Shown here: in pieces, positions 16,209-23,557 of the stretch | Numbering within the stretch: the stretch's first letter is position 1 | Layout of the letters: each line of letters starts with the position of its first letter | From: Parvularculaceae bacterium | Lineage (GTDB): Bacteria > Pseudomonadota > Alphaproteobacteria > Caulobacterales > Parvularculaceae | Direction: 5' to 3' | Assembly (NCBI GenBank): GCA_013389105.1 | Contig: JACADZ010000034.1 | Span: 1 to 37,230, forward strand | Length of the DNA: 37,230 nucleotides | Notes under the pieces: model-generated | What the model was told of the DNA's origin: nothing | The model's input: only the letters and a program-made list of their open reading frames with translations | Databases searched by the model: none | Position numbers and translations under genes: made by a program

Positions 16209-16604
16209 TTAAGGGATCGCTCGCAGCGCCGAGTCGCGGCCGGGCCTCAGGACGTCGTCCTCCGAGTTCTCCCCGAGCGACTCATTGACGTGAAGCGCGG
16301 AAAGGAACGCGAGAACGTCGTGTCGGCGCGCAAGGCCCGCGGCGCTCCCGAATGGGTCGGCCTCGAACTTCGCAAGGTCCTGCAGTCACGCCGTCCACTC
16401 GTCTTCGGATAGGAGGCCGCGCCGGGCCGCGTAAAGAACGGTTCGGGCGAGGCGCTCGCTCTCGCCGAAGACATAGGAGTGGCCCTCGGGCGCGACCTTT
16501 GCCGCGACAGCGTCACGAATCAGGACGAGGTCCGCCTCGCCATACGCGGGATTGAGCGCGAGTTGCAGCAGCAGCTCGGCGCCGTGATCGCACGCGCGGG
16601 CAAC
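16209..16604 (-). pseudogene. C-terminal remnant of a DUF2785-like gene, with in-frame TGA
   Basis: One minus-strand frame reads CDHGAELLLQLALNPAYGEA, continues with HSYVFGESERLARTVLYAAR and RGLLSEDEWTA, then meets TGA at 16388-16386. It goes on in the same frame with LQDLAKFEADPFGSAAGLAR, RHDVLAFLSALHVNE and ends ALRAIP before TAA at 16211-16209. The stop sits where a tryptophan is expected (EWTAWL), a one-base TGG to TGA change. Upstream, the frame closes with TAA at 16607 and no N-terminal part is found, so more than half of a normal DUF2785 protein is missing. I take it as a pseudogene. The family name is by eye; the broken frame is seen directly. Confidence 0.7.
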
Positions 16605-16710
16605 TTAGACGCACTTACGATGCAAGGCTGCGTTGAATGCGCCGCGACGAGTCCTCCTTGCGAGGGGCTCTGGCGCTTTCGCGAGCTGGCTGCCGGTCGG
16701 CGCCCGCTGA

Positions 16711-18669
16711 TTAGCCGCTGTTTCCGCGGCTGGGCTTCACCCGGGCTCCGCGCAAGTCCCGAATGAAGAAGCGAGCGGGGTGCAGCGCGTGTGCGACGTC
16801 CCGTTCGACAGGGGAGGGGGCGCCGCTGAGTTCGGCGGCGACAAATGCGGCGCAATAGGGCCCGGTGACCAGCCCACGCGAGCCAAGTCCTGCGAGGATG
16901 TAGCGCCGTGGAGCCGCTTGCGCAGGAGGATAATCGCGCCTCTTGCCGACGCGCAGATCGTCATAGGCGGCGCCGTAAAAATCCCAATCGGGCAAGGCGC
17001 CGACGACGGGCAGCCGATCCGGAGTCTGGCAGCGCGCGGCGGCCCGCGGCGTTGATTGCTCCGCCTCAAGACGAACGGCGACCGCGCGGGCGGCGGCGCG
17101 GATATTCTCTTCCGTGGCGCGTCGGCTGACATGGGGTGCGGCGCCGGCCGCCAAAGGCTCGAAGGTTGCGCCGACGACGAGGCCGCCTCCGGGGGCCGGC
17201 GCCGCGTACGGACCGAAGGCGATCGCCTGTGGCGGCGCCGGCGCATCGCTGAACCAGTCGATCTGCCCAAGGACGCCCTTGAGCGGCAGGGTGCGCGCTT
17301 CAAAGAAACGCGAGGCGTCTCTTCCGTTGGCGAGGATTGCGGCGTCAAACCGGCGCCTCGCGCCGCCATGAAAGACGACGGACACGCCGTCGACTGCATC
17401 TTCGAAGGCGATCGCCGTCGCCCGCAGAAGTTCCGCGCGCTGCGCCAGCCGCCGGCAATAGGCGGCCGGATCGATGACGCCGGCCTGCGGAAAGAAGAGG
17501 CCCTCGGGGCGTCGCTCGATCCATCCGCTCGGCAAGAGCCCGGCGGCGGCGATTTTGTCCTGCCGAGTCCGCTCCGCGTCGTCTGTCGCCAGCAGCAAAG
17601 CCCCGCAGCGATTGAACAGGGGCCCGCCGTCCCCGCCAAGGCGGGAGATCGTCCGCAACGCATGGAAATAGGCCTGCCGGAAGAAGCGCGCGGCAGGCGT
17701 GTCGCCGAGATCGAGCCTCGGCATGATGAGCGCTGCGGGATTGCCCGATGCGCCGCCAGCGACGTCCAAGGGATCGATGAGCGTCGGCGCAAGACCGACT
17801 CCCGCTAGCGCGTCGGCGAGGCTCGCGCCGGCTATCCCCGCGCCGATGATGGCGACGTTCGCGCCAGGCGGCAGGCTGAGCGGGGCTCGGTGAAACCAGG
17901 GATCGGGCGCCGCAGAGATGGTTGTGGAACGCGGAGGTCCGTCTTGCAACTGCGCCGTCAGCATCTCGCGCTTGCGACCAAAGCCGACGCGCTTCCCAAC
18001 GGAGAACCCCGCGGCTCGAAGCGCGCGCCGCACCTCGCCGGCGACTGTGAACGTCGCCGCCGTTGCTCCGTGGGCTGAGAGCCGGGCGATTTCGTCGAAA
18101 ATCTCGGGCCGCCACATGTCTGGATTTCGCGCCGGCGCGAAGCCGTCGAGAAACCAGGCGTCGACGGCCCCTTCGGCGGCGCGCAAGGACGCCAGCGCGT
18201 CGCCGAAGATAAGAGTGAGGTTCGCGGCCGCGCAGTCTCCGTTTTGGCCGTCCCGCGCCTCAAGGCGAAGGCGGTGAACGCCGGGAGCGGGCGGAGGATA
18301 CTCGGCGCGCAGCGCCGCGCTGAGGTCTGCGAAGCCCGGCCACGCCTTATGCGCCCGCCGGAGATCGTCCGTACGGAGCGGATGCTTCTCGATTGACAGG
18401 TACTCGAGCGGGGTTCGCGGCGCGACGCTTTGCTGCAACGCCCATGTTGCGAGAAAATTGAGACCCGTGCCGAATCCGAGCTCTCCGATCACGAAGCGGC
18501 GGGCCGACGCCAGCCGGCGGGCCAGATCATTGCCGTCGAGGAATACGTGTCGGCTCTCGGCGGGGCCGTCCCCGGAGAAGTAGATGTCGCCAAATGAAAT
18601 GGACCGGGGCGCGTCCGCGACCCAGTCCAATTCCGCAGGCGCAATCTTCGTAGGCCCGGCTTCGGTCAT
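16711..18669 (-). CDS. mnmC: Bifunctional tRNA wobble-uridine modification enzyme MnmC
   Basis: This 652-residue fusion carries both MnmC activities, which finish mnm5(s2)U34 in certain tRNAs. The N-terminal methyltransferase (MnmD) part contains GELGFGTGLNFL (62-73) for S-adenosylmethionine and WFLDGFAPARNPDMW (172-186). The C-terminal FAD-dependent oxidase starts at residue 271 with NVAIIGAGIAGASLADALAG, the dinucleotide-binding motif, and ends with AGLGSRGLVTGPYCAAFVA. Together they oxidise cmnm5 to nm5 and methylate it to mnm5. Length and domain order match E. coli MnmC. The gene reads toward the DUF2785 remnant; the phasin gene is 15 bases downstream of its start region on the same strand. 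Confidence 0.95.
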   Translation of the reverse strand: MTEAGPTKIAPAELDWVADAPRSISFGDIYFSGDGPAESRHVFLDGNDLARRLASARRFVIGELGFGTGLNFLATWALQQSVAPRTPLEYLSIEKHPLRTDDLRRAHKAWPGFADLSAALRAEYPPPAPGVHRLRLEARDGQNGDCAAANLTLIFGDALASLRAAEGAVDAWFLDGFAPARNPDMWRPEIFDEIARLSAHGATAATFTVAGEVRRALRAAGFSVGKRVGFGRKREMLTAQLQDGPPRSTTISAAPDPWFHRAPLSLPPGANVAIIGAGIAGASLADALAGVGLAPTLIDPLDVAGGASGNPAALIMPRLDLGDTPAARFFRQAYFHALRTISRLGGDGGPLFNRCGALLLATDDAERTRQDKIAAAGLLPSGWIERRPEGLFFPQAGVIDPAAYCRRLAQRAELLRATAIAFEDAVDGVSVVFHGGARRRFDAAILANGRDASRFFEARTLPLKGVLGQIDWFSDAPAPPQAIAFGPYAAPAPGGGLVVGATFEPLAAGAAPHVSRRATEENIRAAARAVAVRLEAEQSTPRAAARCQTPDRLPVVGALPDWDFYGAAYDDLRVGKRRDYPPAQAAPRRYILAGLGSRGLVTGPYCAAFVAAELSGAPSPVERDVAHALHPARFFIRDLRGARVKPSRGNSG

Positions 18670-18684
18670 CGAAGCCGAGGCTAC

Positions 18685-19182
18685 CTACTTGGAGGCGAAG
18701 GGAAAGAGCTTTTCGAACGAGGCGAACGCCGGAAGCGACGAGAACGACTTGGAGAGCGGCTGGAACGATTCCCGCGCGACTTCGACCGAGGTCTTGGCGA
18801 GTTCGCGCGTGCGCTCGACCCGTGTTTCGAAAAGATTGGTCCAGTAGTTGCGCTGGATTTCGAGCGCATCGGCCATGGTCTTGGCGCGGGCGAGTTCGTT
18901 TACGAAGGTGACGGCTTCGCTCGCCTCAGTGCGGGCCGCTTCCGCCATGTCGGCGCTGATCGACTGAAGCCGCGACTGGGTCGCTTCGAGATTGCTGCGG
19001 AGCGCCGACATGACTTCTTCCGTCTGCCCGCGGAGCGTCTCGGCGTTCTCGCTGAATGCGTTGAGGACGGTCTGGAACTGGTCGTTAGCGGCGGTGGTGA
19101 AGCTAGCGCCGGCGTTGAACGCATCGACGGTGTTGTCCGCAACGAGCTTGGCGCTCTTCCGAACGGTTTTCTTGGCGGCCAT
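18685..19182 (-). CDS. Phasin family protein
   Basis: This 165-residue protein has the helical, Ala/Glu/Thr-rich pattern of phasins. NDQFQTVLNAFSENAETLRG, EEVMSALRSNLEATQSRLQS and ALEIQRNYWTNLFETRVER match the Phasin_2 type. Phasins coat polyhydroxyalkanoate granules. The ATG at 19182 follows GGGAGAG at good spacing; extending to 19266 would run through the operator-like repeats. Two TGC-N3-GCA elements upstream look like PhaR sites, supporting control by PHA accumulation. No PHA synthase gene lies in the window. mnmC follows on the same strand with a 15-base gap. Confidence 0.88.
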   Translation of the reverse strand: MAAKKTVRKSAKLVADNTVDAFNAGASFTTAANDQFQTVLNAFSENAETLRGQTEEVMSALRSNLEATQSRLQSISADMAEAARTEASEAVTFVNELARAKTMADALEIQRNYWTNLFETRVERTRELAKTSVEVARESFQPLSKSFSSLPAFASFEKLFPFASK

Positions 19183-19217
19183 TGGATCTCTCCCTAAAGA
19201 AACATGCGCCGCCTTTG

Positions 19218-19265
19218 TGCAGCGCAACATGGCGCGGGAGATATGCTCCTTTGTGCAGTGCAGCA
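19218..19265 (-). promoter_or_regulatory. Pair of PhaR-like operator sites upstream of the phasin gene
   Basis: TGCAGCGCAACA (19218-19229) and TGCAGTGCAGCA (19254-19265) are near-copies with a TGC-N3-GCA core, starting 36 bases apart. The second fits the TGC-rich consensus that I recall for the Paracoccus PhaR repressor (TGCRNYGCASMA) at every position; the first differs at one. They lie 36-83 bases upstream of the phasin start, where a repressor would overlap the promoter or leader. Between them is a GGAG/CTCC inverted repeat. The consensus is from memory, so binding is an inference. Confidence 0.6.
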
Positions 19266-19300
19266 AGATCGCGGCAGCGAATTAGGTATCACGAATTATT

Positions 19301-20533
19301 TCAATTCGTTGCAGACCCGTCGCCAGTAGCGCCCGTAGCGGAACCGCCGGTTAGTTTCTCGAGCGTCGACGCCGAGGCATAGGCGTCAGCCGGCAGGCCC
19401 TGGCTGCGCTGCCAGGCCCGCAAAGCCTTTTTCGACCCCGCGCCCAAGACTCCGTCGATCGGGCCAGGGTCGAATCCCCTGTCCTTCAGCGCCTGCTGCA
19501 ACGCCTTGCGCTCAGAGAGCGTCAGCGCGCGATCCTCGCGCGGCCAGCCCGCAACGAGCCCCTCATTGCGGCCGTCGATCCGATCTCCGAGCATGGCGAT
19601 CGCCAGTCCGTAGGCGGTCGAATTGTTATATTTGAGGATCGCATCGAAATTCTGGAAGACAATGAAAGCGGGACCGCGTGCGCCAGCCGGGAGAAAAACG
19701 CGGCCGCGCATGTTCGGGTCCATCTCGCCGAGATCGCCTCGTGCGGCGGCAATGCCGGCGGAACGCCATTCCGCCAGCGCCCTCTTGATGTCCACGTCCG
19801 CGAGTGCGTAGTCAAACCCCTGCGGCAGCATCACCTCGACACCCCAGGGCTGTCCCGAACGATAGCCCGAATGCGCGAGATAGTTGGCGGTCGAAGCGAA
19901 AACGTCGCCGAGATTGGTCCACAGGTCGCGGCGGCCGTCGCGGTCTCGGTCCACGGCGAAAGTCAGGTAGGTGGTCGGGATGAACTGCGTGTGCCCCATG
20001 GCGCCGGCCCAGGAGCCGCGCAGCTGTTTGCGGTCGGCGTAGTTGTTCTGCAGGATCTTCAGCGCGCCGATCAGCTGCGCTCGGCCATAGGCTGTCCGCC
20101 GGCCCTTCCAGCCAAGCGTCGCCAGCGCCTCGATGACGTCGTAATCGCCCATCACCGCGCCATAGGAGGATTCCTGTCCCCAGATCGCGGCGATCGTCTC
20201 GGCGGCCACGCCGTAATCTGCTTCGATTTCCGCAAGCAGCGCACGATGTTCCGCCAATTTCGCGCGGCCGGCTCCGACGCGGTTCTCGGAGAGCGCGCTG
20301 TCAAGGTAATCCCACACGTTGCGAGCGAATTCGGGCTGATTGTCGTTCAATTCGAAGACACGCGGGTTGATCCGGATATCTGAGAGAGCGCTGTCGAGGA
20401 CTTCCTTCCTGATGCCGGCGGCCGAAGCTTCCGATCGAAAACTCTTTATCCAGTCTTCGAAGCTGGGGTCCTGCGCGGCGGCGGGCGTCGCAACCGCCAT
20501 AAGGCCCGCCAGTATGACCGCTCTCACCCGCAT
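19301..20533 (-). CDS. MltB-type lytic murein transglycosylase with peptidoglycan-binding domain
   Basis: This 410-residue exported enzyme cleaves peptidoglycan glycan strands to 1,6-anhydromuropeptides. It has signal peptide MRVRAVILAGLMAVATPAAA, an N-terminal SLT_2 region, and catalytic Glu121 in IWGQESSYGAVMG. The substrate site contains SWAGAMGHTQFIPTTYL. The C-terminal PG_binding_1 domain starts near residue 335 (LTLSERKALQQALKDRGFDPG, GVLGAGSKKALRAWQ). No lipobox is present, so it is probably soluble periplasmic. The AAGGA before the ATG supports the start. Products could feed the anhydro-muropeptide recycling route that includes the AnmK encoded at 27414. Confidence 0.94.
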   Translation of the reverse strand: MRVRAVILAGLMAVATPAAAQDPSFEDWIKSFRSEASAAGIRKEVLDSALSDIRINPRVFELNDNQPEFARNVWDYLDSALSENRVGAGRAKLAEHRALLAEIEADYGVAAETIAAIWGQESSYGAVMGDYDVIEALATLGWKGRRTAYGRAQLIGALKILQNNYADRKQLRGSWAGAMGHTQFIPTTYLTFAVDRDRDGRRDLWTNLGDVFASTANYLAHSGYRSGQPWGVEVMLPQGFDYALADVDIKRALAEWRSAGIAAARGDLGEMDPNMRGRVFLPAGARGPAFIVFQNFDAILKYNNSTAYGLAIAMLGDRIDGRNEGLVAGWPREDRALTLSERKALQQALKDRGFDPGPIDGVLGAGSKKALRAWQRSQGLPADAYASASTLEKLTGGSATGATGDGSATN

Positions 20534-20630
20534 CTTATATCCTTCTTTGGCCGCCTGCCGTCTTAGGGCGAAGCGCCGCCGCCCGACAAGGGAGCCGAAG
20601 GCAAGACTTGGACCGCAGGCAGCAAGAGGA

Positions 20631-21116
20631 TCAGATTACTTCGCGCAGCACCTTGTCCGCGAAGGGCTTCGTCACCAGCAGGACGCCGCAAGGGGCGTCG
20701 CGAACGAGGTCGCGCGAGGCGGCGCCCGAAAGGAGCGACCCCCAGAATCCCTTCTGGTGAGAGCCGGCGATAATGAGATCGGCTCCGGCCTTCTTGGCAT
20801 AATCGGTCACGGCGCCTCCCGGTTCGCCGTCCAGCATGTGCACGCGGGCATTGGGAACGAGGCCCGCGGCGAAAGCCTTGAGCGCGCGCTCGTCGGCTTC
20901 GCGGGCCTCCCGATTCGCGGCGACGGCCTCCTGCGTCAACGGACCCGCCAGCGCCCCGATCTCGCTGCCGAACCCGGCGACCGGATTAACCGTCGGCCAC
21001 GCGCTCACGACGTGAATGACGGCGTCATAGCTGGCGATCGAACGTGCGGTCAGGAGGACCGCTTTGGCGAGATCGTCATGAACTTGTATGGCGGCGACCA
21101 GAGTCTTGAGCCTCAT
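20631..21116 (-). CDS. Universal stress protein (UspA family)
   Basis: This 161-residue protein has the UspA fold: a first strand KTLVAAIQVHDDLAKAVL, AVIHVVSAWP, and the C-terminal ADLIIAGSHQKGFWGSLLSG, with SRDLVRDAPCGVLLV finishing the nucleotide-binding region. The glycines are arranged roughly as in ATP-binding members, but the first site reads GSHQKG, so ATP binding is uncertain. A near-perfect GGAGG sits five bases before the ATG. It diverges from flbT; the 134-base gap should hold both promoters. Confidence 0.93.
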   Translation of the reverse strand: MRLKTLVAAIQVHDDLAKAVLLTARSIASYDAVIHVVSAWPTVNPVAGFGSEIGALAGPLTQEAVAANREAREADERALKAFAAGLVPNARVHMLDGEPGGAVTDYAKKAGADLIIAGSHQKGFWGSLLSGAASRDLVRDAPCGVLLVTKPFADKVLREVI

Positions 21117-21250
21117 AAATTCCTCCTGCTTGCACTCGAGTATAAGCTGGAAACACCGGGCCGGGTTTGATCCTGGTCATAATCGTGTGGCGACGGCGCG
21201 TCGAAGGCTTCGTTAACCGTCGTCCCGTCTACTGAGCGCCCAACCGGCTT

Positions 21251-21646
21251 ATGACCCTGAAGCTCACCCTGAAGCCCGGCGAGCGCATCGCCATTAACGG
21301 CGCCGTTCTCGTGAACGGCGACCGGCGCGCTGTCTTTGCCGTGGAAAACCAGGCCCGGATCCTGCGCGAAAAAGACATCCTCCGCCCCCATGAGGCTGAT
21401 TCTCCGGCCAAGCAGATCTACCTGCCGATCATGATGATGGCGCTGGAACCCGAAGAGAAGGAGCGTTTCCTGCCGCACTATGAAGCGCGCCTCACGGAGT
21501 TCGCCGAGGCCGTGACCGACGCCGCGGCCTTGCAGACCTGCGCCCGACTGGCGGCTGCGGTCGCGAACGAGGAGTTCTATCTCGCGCTCACGCTGTGCCG
21601 GCGTCTCATCGAGTTCGAGAAAACACGGCTCGCCCATGTCGCATGA
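21251..21646 (+). CDS. flbT: Flagellin post-transcriptional regulator FlbT
   Basis: This 131-residue protein shows the family's LKLTLKPGERIAINGAVLVN, NQARILREKDILRPHEADSP and KQIYLPIMMMALEP motifs. In Caulobacter, FlbT binds flagellin mRNA in the 5' leader and lowers its stability until the hook is finished. It acts in the cytoplasm. The flagellin gene 600 bases downstream, with a structured leader, is the likely target. The stop overlaps the start of flaF by 11 bases, indicating coupling. Confidence 0.97.
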   Translation: MTLKLTLKPGERIAINGAVLVNGDRRAVFAVENQARILREKDILRPHEADSPAKQIYLPIMMMALEPEEKERFLPHYEARLTEFAEAVTDAAALQTCARLAAAVANEEFYLALTLCRRLIEFEKTRLAHVA

Positions 21647-21995
21647 CGCCTATCGCAAGGCCTCGGCCGCGATCGCGAGTCCGAGAGACGCGGAGTACCG
21701 CGCCTTTTCAGAGGCGACCCGCCGACTCATCGAGGCCGGCGGATCCGGCCGTCGGGACCTGCGCGCGTTGATCGAGGCCATCCACCTCAACCGCACGCTT
21801 TGGGGCAAACTCGCCGCGGACTGCGGCCAGGGCGAAAACGCGCTTCCCGCCGATACGCGCGCGCGCATCATTGCGCTGGCGCGCTGGGTCTCGGACTATT
21901 CAAGCGACGTTATGCGCAAGGGCCAAAGTGTCGATCCGCTCGTCGACGTCAACCGCATCATCATGGGCGGCCTTTCGCCCGTGCGAGCGCCCTAA
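21636..21995 (+). CDS. flaF: Flagellar biosynthesis regulator FlaF
   Basis: This 119-residue protein contains the family pattern AYRKASAAIASPRDAEYRAF, TRRLIEAG, RDLRALIEAIHLNRTLWGKL and ARWVSDYSSDVMRKGQSVDP. FlaF is required for flagellin production and secretion in Caulobacter and opposes FlbT. It overlaps flbT by 11 bases. After its stop there is a 7-bp hairpin (22043-22069) but no clear T-run, so some transcription into the flagellin gene is possible. Confidence 0.96.
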   Translation: MSHDAYRKASAAIASPRDAEYRAFSEATRRLIEAGGSGRRDLRALIEAIHLNRTLWGKLAADCGQGENALPADTRARIIALARWVSDYSSDVMRKGQSVDPLVDVNRIIMGGLSPVRAP

Positions 21996-22042
21996 GGGCG
22001 GGCGCGGCGAGACGCGGCAGATTATGCCGAACCGGCAAGAAT

Positions 22043-22069
22043 AGCCCGGCAGGACTTTCCACCCGGGCT
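22043..22069 (+). other. Hairpin between flaF and the flagellin gene
   Basis: AGCCCGG and CCGGGCT form a perfect 7-bp stem around a 13-base loop, 47 bases after the flaF stop. The following GTAACGATTG is not a U-tract. It may be a weak terminator or a protein site upstream of the sigma-54-like promoter. Confidence 0.35.
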
Positions 22070-22156
22070 GTAACGATTGCGCAACCTTACTTTCATGAGC
22101 GAGGCGCCGCGCGCCGTTCGCGCGCCTTGTTCATATCTGTATACGGAAGATGAATC

Positions 22157-22170
22157 GGCCCTGGACTTGC
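22157..22170 (+). promoter_or_regulatory. Candidate sigma-54 promoter of the flagellin gene
   Basis: CGGCCCTGGACTTGCG has the invariant GG and GC separated by exactly 10 bases, and shares GGC and TTGC with the consensus TGGCAC-N5-TTGC. Flagellin genes in Caulobacter depend on sigma-54 and FlbD. Transcription would start near 22182, leaving a leader of about 60 bases. No enhancer site was identified with confidence. Confidence 0.45.
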
Positions 22171-22197
22171 GAGGCGACGTACGCCGGCGCCGCCGGA

Positions 22198-22217
22198 CCT
22201 CGCGAAAAATCGCGGGG
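22198..22217 (+). promoter_or_regulatory. Hairpin in the flagellin mRNA leader, possible FlbT target
   Basis: CCTCGCG pairs with CGCGGGG (7 bp with one G-U pair) around an AAAAAT loop. It lies 25 bases before the flagellin start codon. FlbT acts on flagellin leaders in Caulobacter, and flbT is the neighbouring gene here, so this is a reasonable candidate site. Binding is not shown by sequence. Confidence 0.4.
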
Positions 22218-22242
22218 CTCATCCCAGAAAGGGCGACATGAT

Positions 22243-23070
22243 ATGATCTCGGTCAGCACCAATCCCGGCGCGCTCATAGCGCTGCAAAATCTCACCAGAG
22301 TCACCGACAGCCTCGCCGAAACCCAGCGGCGCGTGTCGACCGGCCTCCAGGTTTCCTCGGCCAAGGACAACCCGGCGATCTATGCGCTCGCCCAGCAGCA
22401 GCGCGCGCAGCTCGCCTCGCTGGAGACCGTGCAGCAGGGGCTGAGGGTCGGCGTTTCGACCGTCGACGTGGCGCTCGCCGCGGGCGAGTCGATCAGCGAC
22501 GTGCTTGTCGAAATGCGCCAGCTCGCCTCGCAGGCCGCCGATAGCCAGCTCTCCGCGAACGACCGCCAGCTCCTGCAGGACCGCTACGCCGACCTTGCCG
22601 ACCAGATCACCCGCCTTGTCGACTCCGCCAATATCGGCGGGCGCAACCTGATCGCCAGCGGCGCGGCGGATATGACGGTCATCGCCAGCGACGACGGCTC
22701 ATCGACCATCACGGTGGCGGCGCAGGACCTCTCCATCGGCGGCGGCATCATCAACGTTTCGGCTGACGGCTCGGCGCTGTCCTCCTCGGGCGGGGCGCAG
22801 ACGGAACTCGCCAACATCATTGCGTCGATCGACGCGCTCTCCTCGGCTCTCGGCGCGCTCGGCGGCGGCGGCAAGGCGCTGACGCTGCAGGATCGTATTC
22901 TTAACCGGGTCTCGGATGCCGTCGAAATCTCGATCGGCAACCTTGTCGACGCCGATCTCGCGCGGGAGAGTTCGCGCCTGCAGGCGCTGCAGGTGCAGCA
23001 GCAGCTGGCGATCCAGACGCTGTCGATCGCCAACGCCGCGCCGAACTCGATCCTGGCGCTGTTCGCGTAA
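22243..23070 (+). CDS. Flagellin
   Basis: This 275-residue filament protein has conserved N-terminal (ISVSTNPGALIALQNLTRVT, QRRVSTGLQVSSAKDNPAIY) and C-terminal (VDADLARESSRLQALQVQQQ, LAIQTLSIANAAPNSILALF) coiled-coil regions that form the filament core. A very small variable domain (about 130-210) between them is rich in Ser, Gly and Ala. This is the compact alphaproteobacterial type. The ATG at 22243 is chosen because the conserved N-terminus begins there; the upstream in-frame ATG at 22150 precedes the likely transcription start. Only one flagellin gene is in the window. Confidence 0.96.
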   Translation: MISVSTNPGALIALQNLTRVTDSLAETQRRVSTGLQVSSAKDNPAIYALAQQQRAQLASLETVQQGLRVGVSTVDVALAAGESISDVLVEMRQLASQAADSQLSANDRQLLQDRYADLADQITRLVDSANIGGRNLIASGAADMTVIASDDGSSTITVAAQDLSIGGGIINVSADGSALSSSGGAQTELANIIASIDALSSALGALGGGGKALTLQDRILNRVSDAVEISIGNLVDADLARESSRLQALQVQQQLAIQTLSIANAAPNSILALFA

Positions 23071-23079
23071 ACGGGGAGG

Positions 23080-23115
23080 CCGCCGCGGGCTTTCGATCAT
23101 GACGGCCCGCGGCGG
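23080..23115 (+). terminator. Strong hairpin after the flagellin gene
   Basis: An 11-bp perfect stem (CCGCCGCGGGC/GCCCGCGGCGG) with a 14-base loop begins nine bases after the flagellin stop. It is followed by GAAAAA, not a U-tract, so it may protect the 3' end or slow transcription rather than end it cleanly. The FlaG-like gene begins 11 bases further on. Confidence 0.5.
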
Positions 23116-23126
23116 GAAAAACCGCC

Positions 23127-23498
23127 ATGGACCTGCAACGCATGCCAGAAGCGACGCCTGCTCCGTCCAACCAGGGCGTCGAACGCGCCGCAGCGCTGGC
23201 CGAAGGCCGCAAGCGCCTTTCGGCCGAAAGTCGTCAGTCAGCTGAAGCTGCGCGCGCGAGACAGGCAGAGCAGATCGCGCAGCTTCGCGAGGTGGTCGCG
23301 CACGCGACCGGCGCCAACACGCGCGTCGCCATCTCGCGCGCTCCGGAGGCCCCGATCTTCCTCTATCGCGCCATCGACGAGGCGACGGGGGAGGTGGTGC
23401 AGGAGTGGCCGCGACTGGAGTTTCTTGCAGCGTCCCGGGCGGCGCTCGCCGCGGCCGCGCCTGAGCCCGCCGGTCCTACGGTTGACCGGCAGGCGTGA
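23127..23498 (+). CDS. FlaG-like small flagellar protein
   Basis: This 123-residue protein has a helical, Ala/Arg/Gln-rich N-terminal two thirds and a C-terminal segment IFLYRAIDEATGEVVQEWPR. The segment matches the FlaG pattern (F.vDe.TGevi.qiP). FlaG affects filament length and the cap in some bacteria. Position right after flagellin supports the call, but the N-terminal part is not typical and the N-terminal strand of FlaG is only partly visible (TRVAISRA). No other cap genes (fliD, fliS) follow. Confidence 0.6.
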   Translation: MDLQRMPEATPAPSNQGVERAAALAEGRKRLSAESRQSAEAARARQAEQIAQLREVVAHATGANTRVAISRAPEAPIFLYRAIDEATGEVVQEWPRLEFLAASRAALAAAAPEPAGPTVDRQA

Positions 23499-23557
23499 TC
23501 GCCCCGCGTCGACGCCGTCATTGACCGACCTTGAGCGGCGGGCCCATAAGCGCCGCC

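Noticed and set aside
16386-16388. TGA recoded as tryptophan or selenocysteine
   Set aside because: TGA is a normal stop for many genes here, the frame lacks its N-terminal half, and no selenocysteine insertion hairpin is evident; gene decay explains it better.
14760-16412. 550-codon plus-strand frame
   Set aside because: It is antisense to the cystathionine beta-synthase gene, whose catalytic and CBS motifs are clear; the opposite product has no domains.
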